NCBI RefSeq assembly: GCF_000002425.4
Contig: NC_037264.1
Span: 9,655,004-9,719,003, forward strand
Direction of reading: 5' to 3'
Source of the DNA: Physcomitrium patens
Taxonomy: Eukaryota > Streptophyta > Bryopsida > Funariales > Funariaceae
Length of the DNA: 64,000 bases
The position numbers were made by a program, and so were the translations under genes. The number at the start of each line of letters is the position of its first letter. Positions within the stretch are counted from its first letter, which is position 1. Under the pieces are notes generated by a model that made no database searches, was not told the origin of the DNA, and saw only the letters and a list, made by a program, of their open reading frames with translations. Shown here piece by piece: positions 23,109-33,448 of this stretch.

Positions 23109-26100
23109 ATGGCATCGGAAATTGAAATAGTGGCAGAGGGGGTAATGCCTCGAGAGAGTGAGGGGGTTTCATCTTCTGGGGATGGAGGCTTGAAGCCTGA
23201 CGAGTCGCAGAGGAAGGATGATGTTTACACTGCCGCGGCGTATGGAGATGTCGAGAAACTGCGCAGGCTGGTGGAGGAAAGGGGGTGCTCTGTGGTGGAG
23301 CCGGATTCTGGTGGTTACTATGCGTTGCAATGGTGTGCTTTGAATAATCGGACAGCTGCTGCTCAATATCTTCTTGAGGTGTACTTGATACCCCTCAGAA
23401 ATCTCATATAGTCTTTAGAGCCAATTCACATTTTCGTTTTTCCGTGAGAATTTTAATGCTAATAACTTCATGATCTATCTGGTTCTTTATTTAATTTTTC
23501 TCACAACATGGCTATCTCAGTTTCTCTTCGTTACCATGCCATAATTGAGGTCTGTTTTCGTTCTTCTTTTGACAAATTTCTTTCCTCTTTCCCCCACAGA
23601 GTTACTGAATTATGAATCCTCACAAGAAAGTTTGGTATGCAGCATGGAGCAGACGTGAATGCTACTGATTTTACTGGACAAACTGCTCTGCACTGGACAG
23701 CTGTGCGTGGGTCAATACAGGTGGCGGAGTTATTGCTTCAAAATGGGGCTCGCGTTGAGTGTGCAGATTCTCATGGATATCGAGTGTGTAATCCCAATCC
23801 GCCATCTTCTTCCCTTTGGTTTTTAAACTTTTTTGGTCATACGTGATAATATATCATGCCCAATTTTGTAAGTTGTGACAGCTTGATTTAGGTTACTTCG
23901 AGCAATTTCTAAGCCCATATCTGCTTGTCCTTCAGACTTCTCACGTGGCTGCACAATACGGACACACCCATCTGCTATACCATATTGTCACAAAATGGGG
24001 TGCTGAAGTGGACCCCCCTGACCATGATGGACGCAGCCCACTGCATTGGTAGGCCAGGCTCAACCATCTCTGTGATTCCTTGTGAGGTCACCAGTAACAT
24101 AACCACGGGGGGCTTTAGAAGCTAGCTCACAATCCTGTAGTCCTAGTTCTGTAGTTTTCATCATGAATACCAGTTACTCAGGTGCATGTCGTATTGGGGG
24201 GTTTGTATTTGTTGGTTGGATTTTTAAACCTTGAATTTCCAAATTTATGTAAATCAATGTGTATTGATTTACAAAATCATCAAAAGAATGTTCTGATTGT
24301 TGTGTTCCTTCTCAGGGCCTCCTACAAAGGATTTGCAGATTGTATTCGATTGCTACTTTTTATGGACGCCTGTTTGGATCGAGTGGATAAAGAAGGTGTG
24401 TAGTGTATGCAAGTTAGTATTTAAAATGAATAGAATTTATGTCCCTACAGAGTTGTTGTTTAGTCATCATTAATTTGCACTTGTTCTGTTGGTCACAATT
24501 TCCCAATATGCCCGTGTTTTCTGTTTTACTGGAGTTGTCTAGAATGCTTAGTTGAAATTTGATTTGAATTGAGTTTTTCACCTAATTATGGCATGATGGT
24601 TGTGTCGGGGCATTCATGATATCTAAGTTGATGTTGTTATTTTTTCCTGGCAGGGTGCACACCGCTGCACTGGGCAGCAATTCGGGGTAACTTGGAAGCT
24701 TGTACAGTGTTGGTACAGGCAGGTACCTTGGACAATTTGATGACTAAGGAGTCCACTGGATGTACTCCAGCACAGTTAGCAACCGACAAAGGGCATCGGC
24801 ATGTGGCTCTATTTCTGGTAATGCACGCCGCTGAACTAGGGTGGACTGAAATGCAAAATCAGTGACCTGCTTTCATGTTTGTTTTGTGAAGTTCTGATTA
24901 AATAATTAGACTCAGGTTAGGTAATCATTTTCTATCAACTATTGGCATTTTCAATCGTGCCAGGTTGATAAGCTTTGTTTGAGAAAGATGAGCAAACTTT
25001 TTGGATTGTATTCTGTAACTTAAGCATATCTTTTACACCCACTCAGGTCTTACGTGTGGATTCCCCAGTTTTTGCTCTTACTTTCCTGCCTAGCACTTCG
25101 TTTTGATGTGTTTTGTTGGATGCAGACGAATGCTCGAAGAATCTTCACTAATCGATGGGACGAAAAGAACCGCCTCGGGAGGTTTGCCAGGCTTGGGTTA
25201 GCGCCTGTGCTTTGGGCTATTATTATTGGTCTTCTTATTATATTCATCAACTCTGTAATTACATGTACGTATTTCTCAGCCCTGTACTGCGATTGAATAC
25301 TTCTTTGCTATCGTGAAGAATTGCTTCTTTCAAGATTGCCTTTGTGTGAAAGCCAATTGAACTGCTCTGCTGACACCGCCAAAACGTAGAGCTTACCCTG
25401 ACTGGTTTACCATTGAAGAGGAACTTAGGGTTAAATTTGGGTGGTGGGAATTTTCTCCCTTTTTTTTCTAGTGGCTTCTAACTGGAATATCAAGTTATGT
25501 GTAAGAGGAGATTTAATCCTGAACTTTTGTTTGGGTGGGGCTTACAATGAAATGAAACAGCAAGATCACTGTTAACCATTACAGCTGGAGATGGATTTTG
25601 GGCTTGTTTGGTCATCATATTAGCTACCGGCGGTCTTTTCCTCCTTTATCGTTGCACAAGGTTTGTAACATTTCTTTTAAGAATTTATACTTTGGATTGG
25701 TTGGTGCCTTGGACATACCCGTGTCTAGGAAGTATTGTACGTACTTTCAACTGATGTGTTATGAGGGGATCTGAGAGAAGTTATATTGATAAGTGGTGTT
25801 TGCTGGTTGCTTAGTGTGTTTCCTGAATGGCCTTAGCTTTAAAGGCTTAGATCAGCTGCGCTCAGTCAAACTTCTGTGCAAGATAATTACCTTTGTTTGC
25901 ATGTTGCTGGTAGCCGTTGGAGTTGATTTGTTGGCGATGATGTGATTTGCAGCAAAGATCCGGGGTATCTTACACACATGCGTGGACAGCCAAGAGATAA
26001 AAATCATGAAGTAAGTGGAGATCATGAGATAAAGTGTGAAGTGAAGCGTATTCCATTAAAGTACTTTTTGACTTTTATTTGATCACACTTCTGGTCCTTG

Positions 26101-28188
26101 TTTTTGTTGACCTCATCTCTTTGTGTATTCGGTTGAACTTCTTCTCTCTTCCGCCATAAGTCTCTTCAGATCTGGTCAGTTGAATGGGGTTGAGCATAGT
26201 GGCAAGATATGGCATTCTAAAACGGGGTTTTCTTTTTCTTGTTTATGCCCATATTTGTTCAAAGGAGCCTCTTTTGAAAAGGGATTTGAGCAGTCCAGCG
26301 TTGTGGGCAGGTTACTGGGCGCAGTTATGTCCCACTTGCAAGGTTTGTCAGTTCGATTATTCACCTCATTCGATTTGATTTCCTAAGTTATTAGAAACCT
26401 GTTCGATCAATTTAATGGCTTCTTGAATAGAGTGCTACATGTACTTCTTTGTGTGCTGGAGTAAGTCTTGATATCCCTAGCCGTTGGGTCATGGTTGCTT
26501 GTTCAATAGATTGTGAGACCATTGCGATCCAAGCATTGCTCCTCATGCAACCGCTGTGTCGATCAATTTGACCATCATTGTCCTTGGATTTCAAATTGTG
26601 TTGGCAAGGTGCGTTTTTTCACTTCCCTGTCTGTGTTCCGTTTCCTTTCTTACGGCTTCTTTTGTTATATTGCAGCATGATTCTTCAGGGGCCACCTAAT
26701 ATTTCTAGGACATGTTTTTCATAGAAATACCCAGTATTGTACAGGCACTTGTGGTTACTTGTGAGAGGTGAATGTTAGCATTTTCAGTGTGAAGAGGTAT
26801 CTATTAAGCACAGGAAGACACGGGTTTGAAGCTGTTTAAGTTGCAATTTAATAGACACTCGGTCTTTTTTGGTTTGCCTTCACAGAACAACAAATGGGAT
26901 TTCTTTATTTTCTTATGTATGGAGGTCACAGCCATGATTATTGCATTATGTGTCACTCTTCATCGTAAGCTCCCTTGCCTTCTTTTCACTGCCATATTAT
27001 GTTATGTGATGCCATGCTACAATGCACTATCTTTATTTTCAGCTCTATTTAATTTTGAACTTTCCTGATTGCTCAAGTGATGTTGGTAATGATCATGCTA
27101 TTTGAGTCTCGCACGGTAAGTCCACATAACTTTTCCGTGTAGAGATGTATTGCTCATGTGTATGTGTAAAATTGTTTCGCTTGTCATAGGATTGTGGCTT
27201 GACCCAACAGCTCCATCTGGGGGTGGGAAATTCCTTCGGCATGTCGCACTTTACCATAGCGGTGCACTTGTATTTTTAATTGGAGATATATTCCTTCTGC
27301 TTGGTACTGGTATGTTGACTGGAATGCAAGCCATGCAGGTATGTACACTTTTCTGTACGTTTTTGTCCTTTGTATTCAAAGAAGTCTGATGTCTTTACAC
27401 GTTGATCATCATTCTGATTTCCTGCAGTAATGCATTATTTCATTGCTCCTCTCTATGTTGTCTGGCTCAACATGGATATGAGCGAAGGTAATGATGTCGT
27501 TATCCTGGTTAATTTGAACATATGTTGGTATGCAGATTGCTCGAAATATAACTACAAATGAGATGGCGAATTCTTTGAGGTATGCCTATTTGAAGGGATC
27601 TGATGGTCGATTCCGCAACCCATACGACTCTGGATGTCGCAAAAATTGTGTTGATTTTCTTCTTAATGGGTATAATGAAGACATCGAAGTGCCATGGGAA
27701 CCCATTCAACAACATGGAGGTGTAATACAAATGGGCGACAGGTACGAACTATTTTCTTTACTTTCCAAGGATGTGAATATCTTTGATGTTATTGAGAATC
27801 TAGTCTTGATTTTTGTATGGAGTCGTGAATATGAACGTCTGTATATTTTAAAGTCCCTTGTTCGCTAGATACATGGTCAAGCTTTAGCATGCAACAGGAT
27901 TATTCAAATCTAAACACACAACCTACGTCGGTAATTTTGTCACTACTTGCTGAGTTGAAAGAGTTTTATGTGTGCAGATCTATAGCAGCAGGTGCAGTTG
28001 GTGCTAGCCTAGGCGGAGTACCTGGTCAGAACTCGAGCAACGTGGCTAATGGGTTGAAAAATCATGTACACTCTTCTACATGTTCACATAATCATCAAGG
28101 CCACACTCATAGCGGCCATATCCCCGTAGGGTTAGGAAATTTTGGACTACCCAATCATGGGAATCATGATCAGGACCACACTGCTTAG
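23109..28188 (+). CDS. TIP1: Ankyrin-repeat DHHC protein S-acyltransferase (TIP1 type)
   Basis: TIP1-type enzymes attach palmitate to cysteines of membrane proteins; Arabidopsis TIP1 controls cell size and root-hair growth. Coding exons: 23109-23378, 23643-23783, 23936-24048, 24316-24395, 24654-24817, 25126-25264, 25585-25660, 25953-26010, 26265-26342, 26510-26608, 26886-26964, 27190-27338, 27536-27741, 27978-28188. They total 1863 bp and 620 residues, which is the family's usual length. Ankyrin repeats fill about residues 40-256 ([40 protein letters not shown]). Two membrane segments follow at 278-325. The Cys-rich catalytic domain has [13 protein letters not shown] and DHHCPW at about 370-398. 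Two more membrane segments follow, then the TTNE motif (about 487) and [13 protein letters not shown]. The tail is His-rich ([15 protein letters not shown]). All residues expected for activity are present. The exon 9 acceptor (CAAAG) is weak but fits the family. Confidence 0.96.
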
Positions 28189-29734
28189 AGCAACCTCAAT
28201 CAGGAATAACCCTTGGAGGATTGTATCGATGTAGTTGATATGGTGGCTGACAGTCGCAGCTTGGGTTCCCACTAATTAAAGCGCATGCTTCAGTACACGA
28301 CTTTGAGCAACTCAGATGAATCGAGCACTGCAGTTGTGTCTGCTGCTGCACCTTTTGTACAAGTAATCAATGTTTGCCTCTGGTGTAATTATTTTTGTTA
28401 GGTCTCGTAATCTGTATGATTGATGCCCCGGAACTTCAATAGAACTAGTCATCTTCACCAAAGTGATGTCTTATTGTAATACCTCATCACATAGCAGGAT
28501 GTTACTGCAATAGAAGGTAGTTTCGTTGTTGCTGTTGTGTCTATTATTATCATGCATTCTCTTTAATGCCCCGCCTGACGTTAGCAATAAATATCCGAAC
28601 CATACTTATTGGTAAAACAAAGGTAAAGTCTCCTGTGCAATTAAATTAGTAAGGTTGTATCTTCAGAATATACTGCTGCGTAACAAGAATTGACATCCTT
28701 TTCGTATTACGCATATTCTCATAAAACATATTTTCATGGTAATCGTATACGGGATTTACGCTCGATACTAGTGATGACATTGCTAGACTAGGTAGCTAGA
28801 TTAGATAGCCATTGATCGATTTGACACTCTGGTGTATCCTCAAAATATTGACCTGGAAACTAAGTGCAGGATTCACGGTCAATGGCTGTGATTGAATCGC
28901 TAGAATAGGTAGCCGTAAATCGATTTGACACTCTAGTGTCTTGCTCTTGAAGGGTGACTGTCATTGAACTACACCTTTACATTCAGCTTTTTGAAGATTC
29001 ACACCGCATGTGACAATCCCTAGAGCCTTGAATTCGTTCACAGTTGAATCATTCTTGCTGCTGATTTTTGAAGCATCGTCGAATTTCGACGAATAAGGTG
29101 GAATATGTTACTGCTCAAAATGAGAAAGCTGAAGGGCAAAAGCTAAACCTCATCATGTAAGAAAGACGAGGATCTATATTTGTTAGGAAGGGAATCATAA
29201 AAGCTGATGTTTATGCCGATGATGAAGTAAATTGTTCTGAAATGGGCCTGATGTGCTGTTGGAAACTTTACAGAACTTGAGCAACAAGTGATCTTGTCTG
29301 CAGTCGGAGAACAGAAAAGGAACATGCGTGAACATCGAGAATAGACTCAAAGCAGGATGAGTGTGCTACATTGGAAGTACCTTGGACTTGAAATTGGGAA
29401 TGAGGAGGCAAAATTTTAACCAACTCCTTTGCTTTGTGTTTAGTTTTTATTACGTTTGTTTTTTGAGGCTTCTCAAACTCTTGGATGCAACTGCAGGTGG
29501 AGATCCAATTGCAACGGAAGAAATCCCTGACAAAGGAGATGCTTTAGTTGAAGAGTCAACTAATGACGGATCAACAAATTAGATATAATGGTGATGGAAA
29601 GTAAATGAGCTTGAAAAGACAACATGCGCCTTCCAAAGAAAGTTGAAAGATCAACCATTAAGTTTCATCATTGCTTACAACCTCAATTTGTAGTCAAGCA
29701 AACTTTTAACTTTTGTGTTTTGTTCTATGGAATC
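28189..29734. other. TIP1 3' flank and spacer left of the retrotransposon nest
   Basis: The first few hundred bases probably hold the TIP1 3' UTR. From about 28750 there is a diverged tandem repeat. A weakly coding-like stretch follows (about 29100-29580, ending GDPIATEEIPDKGDALVEE after a possible acceptor), which I cannot assign to a family. The spacer is interrupted at 29735 by the copia element and resumes at 46231. Confidence 0.4.
28751..28939. repeat. Diverged tandem duplication, two units
   Basis: Units at about 28751-28835 and 28868-28939 share GGATTYACG, ATNGCTAGANTAGGTAGC and ATCGATTTGACACTCT. They are separated by about 32 bp and clearly diverged. Confidence 0.75.
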
Positions 29735-29887
29735 TATTGAATGTCCCATATTATATGTACCAAAAGCTATGACTTATCCAATTCTTAACTAAGACACTGG
29801 AAATGCCCTCTCCTTGACTTTTGGCACATTTTGTTTGCAATAAATGATGTCCATCTTGCTTTCATAATCCATTCAATTTTTATAACA
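29735..29887 (+). repeat. 5' LTR of the copia element (153 bp)
   Basis: Pairs with 46078-46230 at equal length. It is followed at once by TGGTACTACA, a degraded match to the initiator-Met tRNA primer site TGGTATCAGA. It is more A/T-rich than its partner, as expected from decay of methylated cytosines. Confidence 0.88.
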
Positions 29888-30881
29888 TGGTACTACAATT
29901 GGATGAATAATTTTGTGGATGAATATAATTGGAGAGAGTCTAGATAAAAAATAGATGTTTTTTGTAGATGAAAACTTCAATGATATGCTTATTGCTAGGA
30001 TTTTGTCGCTACTGAAGCCTTATTATAGGTGCTAGAATTGTTAGAGCTACTAAAACTAAAGTTTAATTCTATTGATGGTGACTTTTATTTAATTAAATTT
30101 TATTTGTTGTTGATAGTAAAAATAAGTTTTTTGCTCCAATATAGCTTGGTACTACTTCTATTCTCCAAATATTACTTTTTGTAGACCATTTGTTAATTGT
30201 TTCCTTGTAGTTATTTGTTGCTATTACAGTAATTATATTTGGCAATGTTATCTTTAATAGATCATTGCATCGATTGATTAGATGAAAAAAAACTATAGTA
30301 CATAGGCATTTGTTATGAAACATGATGTACATTTGTAAGCTCTATATGTATGTAGATAGGACATTAAAATGTACTAAGAGTATTGATGAAAAATTAAAAT
30401 GAGAATCAAGCGAAGTAGAAGCACAAGCATTGATTGCACTCAATGTTAAGCCTTTGCAGTTAACTCATATACACAAATATATTACTGCAAAGGAGATGTG
30501 GAACATGTTGGCTAAGATCCACAAACCATCAAGAATTATTATTGAGATATTTTTTATGAAGAAATTATATAATCTTTGATATATGGATAGAAAATCTATG
30601 GAGATTTTTCTTGGAAGGAATTTTGAAGCTAGTGGTAAAATATGAAAACAAAGCATGCCATTTCTTATACTTACCATATTACCAAAATCTTACCATCTAC
30701 TTATCTAATCGGTTGTATCAAGAAAAAATTAAGAAATCACAAAAGAGGTGGTATGATCTATTCTCTTTGAAGAAGTGTCAAGAATATGAATCTTGAAGAA
30801 AGAAATCCTCAATACACTCTTGTGACATTGAAAAGAACTAAAAAGTCACTCAAAGATGATATATTGAATTAGAATGGCTAT

Positions 30882-31311
30882 TGTCAAATCCAAAAAGACT
30901 AGAAAGTCTTGAAATAAGACTAAAGATTAAAAAAGCATTAACAAGAGTAAAGAAGGCTTTATTCTTGCCTCCATATATACTCTTAATTAGAAGCTACGTG
31001 GCAATATTCTATGGGACCTCTAAAATGTGTTGACTTTGCAAGACATGTATTTTAATTTACAAGGCAAATTTTCTATATATGTGCCACATAATTACTTATT
31101 CCACAAGCTATCAATATGTGATTAACTTGTTTACCAAGTTTCTAACCTATCAATCAATTACAAATACATATAAAGTCAAAGGAGTATCTATGAAGCTTCT
31201 AAGTACCTTTTTTTAGAAGGTATGATGAAATAAATTTACTTTTATTTATTTTTATTTACTTCTATCTAATCATATAGGTATTTACTAAAGTATCTATGTA
31301 TATCCGTGACA
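30882..31311 (-). repeat. LTR-like block, about 430 bp, inside the copia copy
   Basis: Bounded by TGTCA...TGACA on both strands. Read on the minus strand it begins TGTCACGGATATACAT and includes a promoter-like GAGTATATATGGAGGC. Its start matches 63931-64000. It may be an LTR of the decayed minus-strand gypsy element at 41.5-43.6 kb or a solo LTR; no partner with equal ends was found. Confidence 0.45.
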
Positions 31312-31726
31312 TTATTTCCTTTTTTAGGGACGAGTTCCATGAGGAGCAGTCTTCATTTGTTGAGGAAATCTAAGATGATATAAATTGTATTTATAACATA
31401 CTCTAATCTTTATTCTCTATAAAAAATGGTTGACAGGTCCTCTTAGCCATTGATAGTGTCCTATACTAAGGAAAAAAGACCATCCTATTATTTGATCGTT
31501 GTTGAGGCCTTTATAACTTCCTTCAAATAAAATATTTGAAACACCGTCAGGAGTTGTATCTACTTCTAATAAAATCACCAAACATTGAGAGTCTCTTCTA
31601 AGGTCGTGATATAAAACACATTGTATCTTGCCATCTATTCGAGGAAAGACATGTTGTTCTTGACGATCTTCATCTTGATTTCATTGACTTGAAGGTTATA
31701 ACAATTATAATGTTTCACCTAGTACG

Positions 31727-32138
31727 TGTCAGGGACATACATTGGAAGATTCTTCGAATATTCTTCTAGAATATTCTCTAAAGATTCTCTAAAGATTCCT
31801 TTAGAAGGTTCTAGAAGATTCTTAGAATATTCCCTAAAGATTCTCTTAGAAGGTTCTAGAATATTCTGATAGATTCTAGGAAGTTGCTCGAGAAGTTTCC
31901 TAATTAGTAGAAGTTGTTGGAGAAGCGTCCTAGTTAGCGGAAGTAGCTCGAGAAGCTTCCTATTCAATAGTATATATAGGAGTCGAGGCTGAAGGGTTCT
32001 TCAGTCTCGACAACACATCTCTTGGAGTTCTAGCTCACCTTTCTGGTGTTGTTCTTGTACTCATCTGTTTAATATAGTTCTGCCACTTCTTCTTGAATTT
32101 CTTGTTAGATTTCAAGTCTGTATTTTGTGTCTGTGACA
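31727..32138 (+). repeat. 5' LTR of the chromovirus (412 bp)
   Basis: Begins TGTCAGGGACATACATT and ends TCTGTGACA. Contains a TATA-type TATATATAG at about 31971-31979. U3 upstream of it carries dense heat-shock-element motifs. Partner LTR: 37444-37810. Confidence 0.96.
31745..31866 (+). promoter_or_regulatory. Heat-shock-element cluster in the chromovirus U3
   Basis: Alternating GAA and TTC triplets at 2-nt spacing, the binding pattern of heat-shock factors. GAAGATTC at 31745-31752; GAATATTC at 31756-31763; TTCTAGAATATTC (three units) at 31764-31776; GAAGGTTCTAGAAGATTC (four units) at 31804-31821; GAATATTC at 31825-31832; GAAGGTTCTAGAATATTC (four units) at 31849-31866. All lie about 105-235 bp upstream of the TATA-type sequence. 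That HSF binds here is inference from the motif. Confidence 0.8.
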
Positions 32139-32161
32139 GTTTGTCGAGACTACATTTTCAC

Positions 32162-32174
32162 TGGTATCAGAGCT
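32162..32174 (+). other. Primer binding site (initiator Met tRNA type)
   Basis: TGGTATCAGAGCT matches the usual plant primer site complementary to the 3' end of initiator tRNA-Met. It lies 23 nt past the LTR end, farther than the 0-5 nt usual in plant elements; the LTR end itself is fixed by the target duplication. Confidence 0.8.
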
Positions 32175-32190
32175 AGTTCGTTCTTGTTAG

Positions 32191-32373
32191 AGAGTGGATT
32201 ACCCCTCTTCTTGAAGGTGTGCTAGTGTTTTAGAGGTTGCGGATTACCCTCCTCTAAACTGATATCTCTTCTTTCTCAATATTGGAGCCTTATTCTTCTT
32301 GGAGAGAGTGGATTACCCCTCATCTTGGAGTCTTAAGGCGTTTTAGAGGTTGCGGAGTACTCTCCTCTGAACC
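32191..32373 (+). repeat. Tandem hairpin units in the chromovirus leader
   Basis: Two related units, at about 32191-32260 and 32305-32373, are offset by 114 bp. Each has AGAGTGGATTACCCCTC followed by a hairpin: TTTAGAGG with CCTCTAAA (32229-32236 and 32251-32258), and TTTAGAGG with CCTCTGAA (32342-32349 and 32364-32371). Confidence 0.85.
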
Positions 32374-32441
32374 AATATTGTCCTCTTGTCAAAACTCTTT
32401 TTTCTTCTTTCTGAAGGTTAGCCGAAGGTTAAGACGTTAAA

Positions 32442-33443
32442 ATGGCTGAAAGTTTGGAATCCAAACTAGACGCCATCATAAATGCTCTTGCCTCGTTGTC
32501 ACATAGGACAACAGAGATCGAAGGAGTCATGGTAGGACTCCATAACAATGGAGCATCTGGGATAGCGCCATCTAAAGCATATCAGCCTCAAACTTCTGCG
32601 CCAGAAGAAGCAGTTCTACCTCCATTTCAACAAGATCGAGTAGTCCTACAACGAAAGGAGCCTCGAGTTAGTCTTCCGGATAAGTTTGATGGAACTCGTT
32701 CCAAGTTTCGAGGTTTTGTCAACCAAATCAAGTTGATAACAATTTTACAGCCCGAACGTTATCCGACGGAGGAAGCGCGTGTTGAGCTTGTTGGAACCTT
32801 GCTTACAGCACAAGCTCTGTCTTGGTTTACTCCCTTGTTCGAGAAGCGATCGCCAATCCTGAGCAACTTTGAAACGTTCTTGGAGGCGTTTGCAGAAGCA
32901 TTTGGCGAGCATGATAAAGTTCGATGGGCTACAACAAAGATCCGATCGCTACGACAAGGAACACGCTCTGCATCAGTCTATGCCTCGGATTTCAGACAAT
33001 TGGCAAGTGACATTAATTGGGGTGAAGAGGCGTTGGTGAGTCAGTTTTATTGGGGCTTGAAGGATGATGTGAAGGACTTGCTGTTATCTCTTCCTGATCC
33101 TCAAACGCTCAACGAAGCTATTAGCCAAGCTGTAAAGTGTGACAACCGCCTATTCCAGCGTTGCCAAGTCCAACGTCCAAGACACCAAATGACTCGTTAC
33201 GACGTGACTATGTCTGCAAATAGCTTAAACTCACATTCGGAGGCAACAGACATGCAAATCGACACGGCGCGTGTCCGATCTCTTACTCCAACAGAGAAGA
33301 AACGACGTATGGAGGAAGGGTTATGTTTGTACTGTGGAGAAGAAGGTCACAAGGTTGGAAATTGCCCCAAGAAGCAAAATTGGTACCCTGTCAAGACTAG
33401 AAGTGCAATGATTCCGGAAAACGACAATGCCCAGCCACAGTAG
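32442..33443 (+). CDS. Chromovirus gag
   Basis: Structural Gag protein, 333 residues, starting at ATG 32442 after the leader. It has an N-terminal coiled-coil-like stretch and the retrotransposon Gag core (residues about 85-240, with LTAQALSWFTPLFE and FRQLASDINWGEEALVSQFYWGL regions). A single CCHC zinc knuckle lies near the C-terminus (CLYCGEEGHKVGNCP, about 298-312). Gag forms the virus-like particle and binds element RNA. It precedes pol, in a different frame. Confidence 0.93.
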   Translation: MAESLESKLDAIINALASLSHRTTEIEGVMVGLHNNGASGIAPSKAYQPQTSAPEEAVLPPFQQDRVVLQRKEPRVSLPDKFDGTRSKFRGFVNQIKLITILQPERYPTEEARVELVGTLLTAQALSWFTPLFEKRSPILSNFETFLEAFAEAFGEHDKVRWATTKIRSLRQGTRSASVYASDFRQLASDINWGEEALVSQFYWGLKDDVKDLLLSLPDPQTLNEAISQAVKCDNRLFQRCQVQRPRHQMTRYDVTMSANSLNSHSEATDMQIDTARVRSLTPTEKKRRMEEGLCLYCGEEGHKVGNCPKKQNWYPVKTRSAMIPENDNAQPQ

Positions 33444-33448
33444 GAACC

